Origin: JAWPNA01 sp045402695
GTDB taxonomy: Bacteria > Acidobacteriota > Polarisedimenticolia > JACPZX01 > DASXTC01
DNA: 16,270 nt
Assembly: GCA_045402695.1 (NCBI GenBank)
Contig: JAWPNA010000486.1
Span: forward strand, 1-16,270
Direction of reading: 5' to 3'
Position 1 is the first letter of the stretch, and each line of letters opens with the position of its first letter. Under the pieces are notes generated by a model. The model searched no databases. It saw only the letters and a list, made by a program, of their open reading frames with translations, and was not told the origin of the DNA. The position numbers and the translations under genes are program-made. Of this stretch, positions 7,765 to 15,250 are shown piece by piece.

Positions 7765-8823
7765 ATGTCCTCCGCGGAAAATCTCAGCGTACCCCTGCGT
7801 CAACGCCGGCCGGAAGGCCGCCGATTCACGCCAGCCAGGGCCGCCGGCGTGATCTTCTTGTTGGGCGCGGCCCTCACCGCCTGCGTCCTGATGAGTCTGT
7901 CCGTCGGGTCCACCTCCGCCGGCCTGGGCGACCTGATGGCGCCGTCCGCCGAGGCCGAGACGATTCTGCTCGGCGTGAGGCTGCCGCGCATCCTCCTGGC
8001 CGTGGCCGTGGGCGCTTCGCTGTCAGCGGCCGGCGTCTGCTTCCAGGCACTGTTGCGCAATCCTCTCGCGGATCCGTACATCCTGGGGATCTCGGGGGGC
8101 GCCGGGCTCGGCTCCATACTCGCCGGCGTGGTGTCGCCCGCCGCGGGATTCGGGATCCTTGTGATGCGACCGGCGGCCGCGTTCATCGGATCGATGGGCT
8201 CGGTGGCGCTGCTGCTGTCGCTCGCGCGCAGGCGCGGGCGGCTCGCCTCAGAGACAATGATCCTCATGGGAGTGGTCATGAACGCAACGATCATGGCCGC
8301 CATCATGTTCATCATCACGGTGGCTGACTTCAGCCGTTACGCGGGCACCATGTACTGGCTCATGGGCACCCTCTCGTCGCCGTCCACGAGCGAGCTCGCG
8401 GTCGTATTCGCGTGCCTGGCTCTTGGGATTGCCGTGCTGAGCCTGCTGGGGCAATCACTCAACGTGCTGGCCGGTGGCGAAGAAATGGCGGCCCAGCTTG
8501 GCCTCGACGTACCCCGGGTGCGGATGGCGGCGTTGCTGGCCGCCTCGCTCATCACGGCCTCGGCGGTCTCGCTCGCGGGGCTCGTGGGCTTCGTCGGATT
8601 GATGGTGCCCCATCTGGGCCGCGTGTGGCTGGGGCCCGACAACAGGCTCTTGATCCCGGCCTCGGCGCTGCTGGGCGCCATCGTTCTGGTGGCGGCCGAC
8701 ACCGCCGCGCGCGCCTTGTTCTCCCCAACGCAGATCCCAGTGGGCGTGATCACCGCGCTGCTGGGCGGCCCCTGCTTCCTCTGGCTGTTTGCCCGCCACG
8801 GGGCTGTGGAGCAGGCGCGATGA
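7765..8823 (+). CDS. FecCD/BtuC-family ABC transporter permease
   Basis: A protein of 352 residues, the size of a ten-helix BtuC/FhuB-type inner-membrane permease that imports vitamin B12, iron-siderophores or haem. Hallmarks in order: RLPRILLAVAVGASLSAAG (~72-90), FQALLRNPLADPYILGISGG (~93-112), the cytoplasmic coupling segment GEEMAAQLGLDV (~238-249), GFVGLMVPHLGR (~275-286) and the C-terminal PTQIPVGVITALLGGPCF (~321-338). ATG 7765 is chosen because GAGAAG lies just upstream and the first membrane helix begins ~25 residues in. An in-frame ATG at 7723 and a TTG at 7672 have no better ribosome site. The ATPase follows eight bases after the stop. Substrate specificity cannot be read from the permease. 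The BtuB-like receptor nearby makes a corrinoid plausible. Confidence 0.93.
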   Translation: MSSAENLSVPLRQRRPEGRRFTPARAAGVIFLLGAALTACVLMSLSVGSTSAGLGDLMAPSAEAETILLGVRLPRILLAVAVGASLSAAGVCFQALLRNPLADPYILGISGGAGLGSILAGVVSPAAGFGILVMRPAAAFIGSMGSVALLLSLARRRGRLASETMILMGVVMNATIMAAIMFIITVADFSRYAGTMYWLMGTLSSPSTSELAVVFACLALGIAVLSLLGQSLNVLAGGEEMAAQLGLDVPRVRMAALLAASLITASAVSLAGLVGFVGLMVPHLGRVWLGPDNRLLIPASALLGAIVLVAADTAARALFSPTQIPVGVITALLGGPCFLWLFARHGAVEQAR

Positions 8824-8834
8824 AGACGCCATGA
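8820..8834 (+). other. Four-codon mini-ORF bridging the permease stop and the ATPase start
   Basis: ATG AAG ACG CCA TGA. Its ATG overlaps the permease stop as ATGA (8820-8823), and its TGA overlaps the assigned ATPase start as ATGA (8831-8834). It could relay ribosomes from one gene to the next, or it could be chance. No independent support. Confidence 0.2.
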
Positions 8835-9649
8835 CGAGCATGCAGCAGATGATCTCCTCCGGGCTGGAGGCGTCCTCGGTGCGGTTCGGCTACCGGGGCC
8901 ACCCCGTTTTCGAGGGCCTCTCGTTGTCGATCGTGCCCGGTGAGATGACGGCGCTCATCGGGCCGAACGGCTCGGGCAAGACGACGCTGCTGAAGCTGCT
9001 GTCCGGCGCACTGAGGCCGGCCTCGGGCGAGGTGAGGGTTGAGGGACGCCCGCTCGCCCGGCTCTCGCCGGGCGCCAGGGCGCGGCTGATCGGCGTGGTG
9101 CCGCAGGAGACCTCCCTCGTCTTCGACTTCACGGTGATGGAGACCGTGCTGATGGGTCGCACGGCCTATCTCGGGCTCCTTGGGGTGGAGGGGCGCGAGG
9201 ACCTCGTCGCGGCGTCAGCGGCCATGCACCGCACCGGAACGCTTCCCTTCGCGGGACGCTTGCTCTCCCAACTCAGTGGAGGAGAGCGCCAGCTCGTCCT
9301 GATCGCGCGCGCGCTGGCGCAGCAGCCGCGCATGCTCCTGCTGGACGAGCCGACGGTGTTCCTGGATATCCGGCACCGGCTGGAGATCCACGATCTGCTC
9401 GCCCGCCTCAACATCGAGGAGGGGCTCACCATCCTCACTGCCTCGCACGACATCAACCTGGCCGCCCGTTACTGCCGGAGGATCGTCCTGCTGAAGGAAG
9501 GCCGCGTCCGCGCCGACGGGCCTCCCGCCGAGGTCTTCCGCGCCGAGGTACTCTCGGAGATCTACGACACGCCCCTGATGGTGGTGTCCGATCCAGATAG
9601 CGGCGCTCCGTACGCCCTGCCACGGAACACTGAGCCTTCCGGCGCCTGA
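8831..9649 (+). CDS. ABC transporter ATPase, BtuD/FecE/FhuC type
   Basis: A 272-residue cytosolic ATPase that powers the adjacent permease. Walker A is GPNGSGKT (residues ~44-51), the Q-loop is VVPQET (Gln92), the signature motif is LSGGERQ (~148-154), Walker B and D-loop are MLLLDEPTVFLDIRH (~168-182), and the H-loop is SHD (His206). The LDEPT..LDIRH form and the C-terminal GPPAEVF...IYD segment are typical of iron/B12-type importers. ATG 8831 is assigned. In-frame ATGs at 8840 and 8849 are also possible because the ribosome site (GAAGAC) is weak. The stop overlaps the next start (TGATG). No substrate-binding protein gene lies next to it, which is unusual for an importer operon. Confidence 0.93.
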   Translation: MTSMQQMISSGLEASSVRFGYRGHPVFEGLSLSIVPGEMTALIGPNGSGKTTLLKLLSGALRPASGEVRVEGRPLARLSPGARARLIGVVPQETSLVFDFTVMETVLMGRTAYLGLLGVEGREDLVAASAAMHRTGTLPFAGRLLSQLSGGERQLVLIARALAQQPRMLLLDEPTVFLDIRHRLEIHDLLARLNIEEGLTILTASHDINLAARYCRRIVLLKEGRVRADGPPAEVFRAEVLSEIYDTPLMVVSDPDSGAPYALPRNTEPSGA

Positions 9650-10992
9650 TGAGACCGCGCTGGCTTGACGGAGGCGATGCCGTTCTCCTCTTCGTCTGCC
9701 TGTGGCTGGCTTACGGCGCCACCATCACCAAGTGGAACCTGTACGACTTCACCCTGCAACACGCGGTGGTCGAGTCGCTGGTGGAGCGCGGCACGTTCGA
9801 GGTCGGCGGCAGCAAGCTTCCGATCCTCAAGGACGCGGGAGACAAGTTCCTGTACAAAGGCAGATGGCTGCCCGCCAAGCAGCCGGGTCAGTTCGCCGCC
9901 GGCGCTCCCATCTACTTCCTCCTCACGCTCGCCGGCATCACCTACGCGGGCAACTACCTGCTGGCGGCTTCGCTGGTCACCTGGTTCACCGCGTCGCTGA
10001 TCTCGGCGGCGGGCTGCCTCTTCTTCTTCAAGCTGGTGACTCAGGTCTGGAACTTCCCCCGCGTGACGGGATGGTTCGCCACGCTCTGCTATGCGCTGGC
10101 GACCAACATCTTTCCCTACTCCGGCATCGCCCACCACGACGTCCTCGCCGTGTCGTATCTGCTGGGGGCGCTCTACCTCATCGAGGCGTCACAGGACCAA
10201 CAAGGCGAGAGAAGAGTCCCCGCTTTCATCGCGGGACTGCTGCTGGGGCTGGCGTTGTTCACTTCCATGCTGCCGGCCATCCTCGTGGCCGTCCTGATCG
10301 CCTACGCGGTGCTGACCCGGCGGCGGTCCTTCATCGTCCTGATGACGGCGGGGACGCTGGCGGGGCTGCTGCCCCTGGCTGCCTACAACCTGCACTATTT
10401 CGGGAACCCCTTCGTACAGTCCAACATGGCGGGCGACTTCCGGGACACCTACTTCACTCCCGACCTCGCGCGTTTCCTCGACCATCTGAACGTCTATTTC
10501 GGTGCGGGCGACCTCACGGTCTTCAAGTACATGCCCGTGGTGCTGCTTGGAGCGGCGGGAGGCTGCCTCATGGGAGGAGAGCTCCGGCGTCGGCGGATCC
10601 TCCTGGTGAGCATGATGGCGTTGCACGCAATCTACGTGCTGAACATCCCGGCCATCGGCTACTGCCAGTACGGCCCGAGGTTCCTCATCCCGATGGTGGC
10701 TGCAGCGATGCTTGGACTGCCGTCCTTCGTGGAATGGGTCCGGAGCCGGAGCTGGGCGCCGTGGGGAGCGTTCGCGGTGTCGCTGGTGGCCGTCTACTCG
10801 TTCGTGGTCAATCTCACCGGCTCGCTGGTGGGGACGATGTTCTGCGAGATCCAACAGTTCGCGTTCCCCGTCTACCTGAGAATGCCGTTCGGCGCGCAGC
10901 TCGACAGCTACCCGCTGGCCATCCCGTGCCTGTCCTTGCTGATGGTGCTGGCGAGCGCGAGGATCGCGAAGCTTCTCGTAGCGACGCGCTGA
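9649..10992 (+). CDS. Polytopic membrane protein, GT-C-like (PMT/glycosyltransferase 39-type)
   Basis: A protein of 447 residues with about ten to twelve hydrophobic helices, the first at ~11-27. Several features recall GT-C enzymes that use polyprenyl-phosphate sugars on the periplasmic side: an acidic first loop (NLYDFTLQHAVVESL, ~30-44), AKQPGQFAAGAPIYF (~76-90, like the K-P-P-G-q-s-x-x-a-a-P segment of the family), AHHDVLAVSYLLGALYLIEA (~161-180) and YGPRFLIPM (~341-349). The product may glycosylate lipids or envelope proteins. It overlaps the ATPase stop by one base (TGATG), so it is translated in the transporter operon although no functional link is obvious. It could also be a non-enzymatic membrane protein. 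Transmembrane nature is certain, the enzymatic role moderate. Confidence 0.8.
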   Translation: MRPRWLDGGDAVLLFVCLWLAYGATITKWNLYDFTLQHAVVESLVERGTFEVGGSKLPILKDAGDKFLYKGRWLPAKQPGQFAAGAPIYFLLTLAGITYAGNYLLAASLVTWFTASLISAAGCLFFFKLVTQVWNFPRVTGWFATLCYALATNIFPYSGIAHHDVLAVSYLLGALYLIEASQDQQGERRVPAFIAGLLLGLALFTSMLPAILVAVLIAYAVLTRRRSFIVLMTAGTLAGLLPLAAYNLHYFGNPFVQSNMAGDFRDTYFTPDLARFLDHLNVYFGAGDLTVFKYMPVVLLGAAGGCLMGGELRRRRILLVSMMALHAIYVLNIPAIGYCQYGPRFLIPMVAAAMLGLPSFVEWVRSRSWAPWGAFAVSLVAVYSFVVNLTGSLVGTMFCEIQQFAFPVYLRMPFGAQLDSYPLAIPCLSLLMVLASARIAKLLVATR

Positions 10993-11016
10993 ATCAGCGT
11001 GTGACCCCCTGCCTCG

Positions 11017-11577
11017 CTACTTCCCGGTCGTGGTCCTGGCGGCGGGCGGCTGCTTGCGGAAGAGCAGGTCGGCCCTCGCTTCGATGCGATCCTCCAGCAC
11101 GCGCACGTCTCGCACGAGGGTGTCGATCGTCAACCCGGGAACGCCGGTTTCGAGCGTCTGCGAGAAGGCCGAGGGGAGCGTCAAGGGCTGGAGGTACTGC
11201 TCGAGCGAGATGGTCCCCATCGCGCCGAGGCTTACGGGCAGCGACTCGACTTTGGCTACGAAGGCGTTTCTCGCCTTGTCGAAATAGACGGCAAGGGTCG
11301 GCTCGAGGATTCCCTCGAACGGGACCGGTTCACCGCGGCAATCCACCTTGAGTCGGATCTTCCCGCTCTCGAAGCGGAGTTCCCTCGGATTCAACAGGGT
11401 CAAGGTCTCCGTCAGACCGGCCTTGGTGACGTCAAGGCTGTAGGGTGTGGCCGCACGCAGGAAGTTCAGCAACGTGGGCCGGTCCACGGTCATCATGATG
11501 CTCTCGGCGCGGGCCGGACCAGCGATACACCACAAGACGGCCGCGAGAGCAAGGCGCTGCACAAGCGATCGGGTCAT
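11017..11577 (-). CDS. Small exported protein of unknown function
   Basis: A protein of 186 residues with a textbook Sec signal peptide, cut likely after ARA (~23-25) in LALAAVLWCIAGPARAE. There is no lipobox and no further membrane segment. The mature part alternates hydrophobic and polar residues in strand-like runs (ETLTLLNPRELRFESGKI, EPTLAVYFDKARNAFVAKV, GLTIDTLVRDVRVLEDRIEA). This suggests an elongated beta protein, perhaps of the LmeA/DUF1439 or BPI-like lipid-binding type. That is pattern impression only, and I do not recognise the family. ATG 11577 has a strong GAGGAGAG five bases upstream. It lies 65 bp after the propeller lipoprotein on the same strand. It may therefore end the receptor operon or have its own promoter in that gap. 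It is convergent with the membrane protein gene, whose stop is 24 bp away. Confidence 0.85.
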   Translation of the reverse strand: MTRSLVQRLALAAVLWCIAGPARAESIMMTVDRPTLLNFLRAATPYSLDVTKAGLTETLTLLNPRELRFESGKIRLKVDCRGEPVPFEGILEPTLAVYFDKARNAFVAKVESLPVSLGAMGTISLEQYLQPLTLPSAFSQTLETGVPGLTIDTLVRDVRVLEDRIEARADLLFRKQPPAARTTTGK

Positions 11578-11642
11578 GGAAGCTCTCCTCAGGGAATCAT
11601 GGAACCAGAGTATGTATCCCCCCCGGCCTCTTTACCAGCAGA
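11578..11642 (-). promoter_or_regulatory. 65-bp intergenic gap with strong ribosome binding site
   Basis: It contains GAGGAGAG just before ATG 11577 and a run of seven G (minus strand, 11624-11618) in a GGATACATACTC context. A promoter here is possible but I find no convincing -35/-10 pair. No hairpin terminator is evident after the lipoprotein gene. Confidence 0.45.
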
Positions 11643-13205
11643 TCAGTCGCCTCCGAGGTCCCTGGTCAACACGGCGATTGAGAACGGCGGGAGAGACAAC
11701 CTCGGCGCCGCCACGATCTGGCCCGTGGCGGCGTCGAGAATCACCACGCGGGGATCCGCGGGGTTACGCTCCAGCACGAGGATGTAGCCGTCTGAGTCCG
11801 AAACCGCCTCGGGCAGGAACGCCGCGGACCGGTAGATCGCACCGGCGGCGACGGCCCCCGTGTCCGGGTCGAAGGTGCGCACCAGATTGTCTCCGGAAGG
11901 CGTGGTCACCACGCAATAGCCGGTGAAGCCTTCGCCCGCCCGTGCCAGCGCCACGGCGGAGACGTTGCCTCCCAGGTCGTCATCATCCACGAGGATTCCC
12001 CGCGTGGTGAGCGTCGCTGGATCCACCACCTCGATCCCTCCGCTCAGCTCGCGGGACAGTCCGCCCTCGAAGATGCCCGCATCGGCGAAGTAAAGGTCGC
12101 CGGTGCCGGGATGCACGGCCGGCGGGCCGAAGGGATTCCGCCCGGCCAGCGTGATGACGTCCTCCACGGTATCCGTGGCGGGATTCACCACGGCCACGAG
12201 GCCCGGGCCGTAATCCAGGAACGAAGTGTCGATGTTCTGCAGTCCCACGAAGACCATCCCGCGCGCCATCACCATGCCATCGGCCCGCGGGGAGCTCGAC
12301 GCGTTGCTGGCCAGCGGCGAGAGATCGATGAATCCGAGGTAGTGGCCGGTGCTCCGCTCGGCAATCAGGATGTCATTGTAGGGTGGCTCGTAGCGCGTGA
12401 CGTACAGCCTGGCAGAATCCACCGGGAGGGCGTCATGGGGATTCGAGCCGTTGCCGGTGGAGAACTGCAGTGCCGTCCGGAATCGCGAGGCGGGGTCGAG
12501 CAACTGCACGTTGTCGAAGAAGAACCGGTTCACGACGTACACGCCCCCCGAGCCGGCCCGCACCACGGGATCTCCCGAGATCGACTCGAGATCGCGATCG
12601 ACGGAAAACTCCCTCCTCGCGGGAATCGTGCTGAAGCGCGCCTTGATGAGGCTCACGGTCCCGGTGACGCCGAAGTCGGTCCCGGCCACGAGATACCGGC
12701 GCTGCTTGACCGCGTTGAAACTGCCCGTCTCGCCTCCCGAGGTCACGACCGCCACGCCGTCGATGGAGCGCCCGTCTCCGGAGAGTCTTCCCGAGAAGCT
12801 GAGCATCACGTCGGTGAATCCCGTTGAGTCGCTGCCGATCCGGATCGGCCCGAATGAGTCAAGAGACCAGTCGGATCCGGAGGTGTACCCCGTGGCCGGC
12901 AGAGGATCGGCGGCCGTGAAGGAGCGGGCAGAGCCGCCCACCTCCACTTCGTTGACGGCGATGCTTCCCTGGAATGTCCCGGACTGATCCACTCCGCCTG
13001 GATCGACTTCCAGCGTCAGGTCCACGGTCAGACCGGAGGCCGGGAACTGGGGAAAGACGATGTCCGGCACCAAAACGATGAAGTCGTAAACGGAGGCCAA
13101 AGGCCGGGCGTCCCGACGCTTGACGGGGTCGGGGGCGAAGGAGCGGCCGCAGGCGGCGGCCCCTATTAATATGAGGGCGAGCTTTGCTCCTCCCGTCCTC
13201 CTCAC
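11643..13205 (-). CDS. Lipoprotein with N-terminal beta domain and YncE-like beta-propeller (BtuG-like candidate)
   Basis: A protein of 520 residues. The N-terminus (RR...K, hydrophobic LALILIGAAA, then Cys19) reads as a lipoprotein signal, though Ala at -3 is not the commonest lipobox. Residues ~38-175 form a beta-rich domain (FIVLVPDIVFPQF, LTVDLTLEVDPGG, VMLSFSGRLSGDGRSIDGVA). Residues ~176-515 look like a seven-bladed YncE/surface-layer propeller with repeated strands: GGVYVVNRFFFDNVQLLDP, ARLYVTRYEPPYNDILIAE, GLVAVVNPATDTVEDVITL, GGIEVVDPATLTTRGILV and PRVVILDAATGQIVAAPRL. GTG 13205 overlaps the receptor stop as GTGA and has GTGAGG five bases upstream. Co-translation with a BtuB-like receptor recalls Bacteroides BtuG, a surface propeller lipoprotein that captures vitamin B12 and delivers it to BtuB. 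The architecture is seen; the ligand is inferred. Confidence 0.85.
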   Translation of the reverse strand: MRRTGGAKLALILIGAAACGRSFAPDPVKRRDARPLASVYDFIVLVPDIVFPQFPASGLTVDLTLEVDPGGVDQSGTFQGSIAVNEVEVGGSARSFTAADPLPATGYTSGSDWSLDSFGPIRIGSDSTGFTDVMLSFSGRLSGDGRSIDGVAVVTSGGETGSFNAVKQRRYLVAGTDFGVTGTVSLIKARFSTIPARREFSVDRDLESISGDPVVRAGSGGVYVVNRFFFDNVQLLDPASRFRTALQFSTGNGSNPHDALPVDSARLYVTRYEPPYNDILIAERSTGHYLGFIDLSPLASNASSSPRADGMVMARGMVFVGLQNIDTSFLDYGPGLVAVVNPATDTVEDVITLAGRNPFGPPAVHPGTGDLYFADAGIFEGGLSRELSGGIEVVDPATLTTRGILVDDDDLGGNVSAVALARAGEGFTGYCVVTTPSGDNLVRTFDPDTGAVAAGAIYRSAAFLPEAVSDSDGYILVLERNPADPRVVILDAATGQIVAAPRLSLPPFSIAVLTRDLGGD

Positions 13206-15250
13206 GGCAGCCTCACCCTCAACTTCGCCTCTACCAGCCGGCCCGGCAGGGGAAACCGCGCGACGTCCACCGTCTTGACGTTGAAGATGTTGTCCATCTC
13301 GAGAGTGAACTCGAGGAGCGGGCCGGCCGCCCGCGTGTAACCGAGGTCGTGCAGGTACCTCCCCGGAGCTCGTATCTGGTCACGGCTGATGTGGTGGCCG
13401 GCCTCCTCGATGACGGCTGCCGCCGGGTCGAAGAAATTGGGGCCGACGTATGTGAACTGGTAGGAAGCGCGCCCCCAGGCGCCGGTGACCCGGCCGAGCG
13501 TCGCGGTGGCCGAGGCTTCGTGCCTGGGCCGGCCCGGCAGGTCGCTTCCTCGCCGGAAGGTGCCGCTGAGGTCCTCCGGGACCTGGTAGGTGTAGTTCAG
13601 ACTGCCGCTGAATCTCTCGAGAAGACCGAGGCCGAAACTGAGCTCCGCGCCCGTCACGCGCGCGCGCCCCGTGTTGCTCGCCGTGACCTGGCTCTGGGAC
13701 GTCTGCACGAACTGGATCAGGTTGTCCGCGTCACTGCGAAACCAGGACGCTTCGACGAAAAGACGGTCCACCGCCCCGCGCCGTCCAGCCCGGCTCCCCG
13801 CCGCCTCCCAGACAACGCCAAGGTCGAAGTTGTTCCCTTCCTCGGGACGCAGATCCCCGCTCCCCTTGACCGTTCCCTGGTCGCCGAAGATCTCCGTGAA
13901 GCTCGGGACCCGGTGGAAGCGGCCCACCGTACCCTTCAGCGTGAGCGCGGGGAGGAGCCTCCACGCGGCGCCGATCCGCCCGGTGAGCTGCGCGTCCGAT
14001 TCGGTGGATGCCGGAGGCGGCTCCAGATCGGCGGCACTGTGAAAGCTGCTGGAGAAGCGTTCCCAGCGAGCCGACGGGCTCACGATCAAGCGCTCCCCCG
14101 CGAGATGGATCTCATCCTCGGCCGCCAGCGACCAGGTCCACCGCATCGTCTCGCCGCGATCGGAGACTGGATTCAGGTAATCGTTGCGCCGGGCCGTCTC
14201 CCGGCGCCCAGCGGCCAGAAATCTCACGAAGTGACCCGAGGGATGCCAGGTCAGGCGGAGCGACGGACCCGTCGCGTCGATCAGGTTCTCCGTATCAGTC
14301 GAAGGGCCGCCGGTGGTGTCGCCGGAGCGATCGATGAACCCCTGCGATGAGAAGCTGTAGTAGGCGCCGGCCTCCAGGACGAGGCGGCGATCGAGGAACC
14401 TCTCCTTCGTGAGGTCGGTCTTGATCAGGTACCGGGTCAGCTCCGATCGGGCCGCCAGCGACTGGAACGCGCCGATGCCTGGGACGCCCAGGCGCCGGCG
14501 CGTGAAAGTGGCCTCCAGATCCACGCGCGAGCCTCCCTGGAGATCGAGCCCTGCGCGGCCGAGCAGGTTCGCGGACCAGGACCTGTTGTTCCTGCGGGTT
14601 TCGAACCCATCGTCCCCGCCTTCGAAGGCCGTACCATTGTCGTCGAAGAAACGGAAATCACCCTCCGTGCCGTTCCCGTAGAGAGAGACCAGACCGTCCG
14701 CGGCGCGTCCCTTCCAGGAGGCCAGGGCGGCGCTTGTCGCCGTGCCGTACGATCCATAGGAGAGACTTCCCGAAACGTCGGTCCCGGGCCGGCGCGGCCT
14801 GCGGGTCCGGATGTTGATCGCGCCGCCGATGGATCCGGACTCGAGAAAGGAAGGAGTGAAGCCGCGATAGATGTCGATCTCCCCGATGCTGTCCAGCGGC
14901 AGATCGGCCAGATTGACGCCTCCACCCAGGGCCGGGTTCAGCAGCACTCCGTCGAGGTAGATATTCACCTGCTCGGCGGTGGAGCCTCGGATCGAGACCG
15001 TGGCGAAGGAGCCGATATGGCCGAACGACCTCACGCGCACTCCGACCGCCTCCTCAAGAAGCTCGGGCAGCGACGTGATGCGCGTCTCGAAGTCCTCGGC
15101 GCGGATCGTGGTGGAGAAACCTGTCAGGTCGGCTGGAGCAGATCCCGCCTCGCCTTCGACGTGGATGGTCTCACCGGTATCCTCCCCGCCGGCGAGGACA
15201 CGGGCGAGACCAAGCGCCGCGGCGAGGAGGATGCCGGCCGGCCTTTTCAC
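13202..15250 (-). CDS. TonB-dependent outer-membrane receptor, BtuB-like
   Basis: A protein of 682 residues. A signal peptide (~1-21) is followed by a TonB box (ETIHV, 27-31). The plug domain (~42-150) shows SLPELLEEAVGVRVRSFG, SIRGSTAEQVNIYLDGVLLN (~87-106), SIGEIDIYRGFTPSF and SIGGAINIRTR (~140-150). A beta-barrel runs to the end, with typical aromatic-rich strands such as RFHRVPSFTEIF, LRPEEGNNFDLGV, VEASWFRSDADNLIQF, TGAELSFGL and LEFTLEMDNIFNVK. It imports a scarce ligand across the outer membrane using TonB-ExbBD energy. The plug is closest in style to BtuB/colicin-type receptors, but the ligand cannot be proved. GTG 15250 is chosen: it overlaps the upstream stop as GTGA and places the signal peptide at the N-terminus. 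Longer starts would overlap the upstream gene. The C-terminus ends LRVRLP, without the usual terminal Phe. Confidence 0.93.
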   Translation of the reverse strand: MKRPAGILLAAALGLARVLAGGEDTGETIHVEGEAGSAPADLTGFSTTIRAEDFETRITSLPELLEEAVGVRVRSFGHIGSFATVSIRGSTAEQVNIYLDGVLLNPALGGGVNLADLPLDSIGEIDIYRGFTPSFLESGSIGGAINIRTRRPRRPGTDVSGSLSYGSYGTATSAALASWKGRAADGLVSLYGNGTEGDFRFFDDNGTAFEGGDDGFETRRNNRSWSANLLGRAGLDLQGGSRVDLEATFTRRRLGVPGIGAFQSLAARSELTRYLIKTDLTKERFLDRRLVLEAGAYYSFSSQGFIDRSGDTTGGPSTDTENLIDATGPSLRLTWHPSGHFVRFLAAGRRETARRNDYLNPVSDRGETMRWTWSLAAEDEIHLAGERLIVSPSARWERFSSSFHSAADLEPPPASTESDAQLTGRIGAAWRLLPALTLKGTVGRFHRVPSFTEIFGDQGTVKGSGDLRPEEGNNFDLGVVWEAAGSRAGRRGAVDRLFVEASWFRSDADNLIQFVQTSQSQVTASNTGRARVTGAELSFGLGLLERFSGSLNYTYQVPEDLSGTFRRGSDLPGRPRHEASATATLGRVTGAWGRASYQFTYVGPNFFDPAAAVIEEAGHHISRDQIRAPGRYLHDLGYTRAAGPLLEFTLEMDNIFNVKTVDVARFPLPGRLVEAKLRVRLP

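Noticed and set aside
10985..11001. Inverted repeat CGCTGA-A-TCAGCG at the convergent gene junction
   Set aside because: A loop of one base cannot form. The usable stem is about four pairs and no T-run follows, so I did not call it a terminator.
11447..12827. Open frames on the plus strand opposite the small exported protein and the propeller lipoprotein
   Set aside because: No family features. The minus-strand genes have signal peptides, ribosome sites and overlaps that explain the region.
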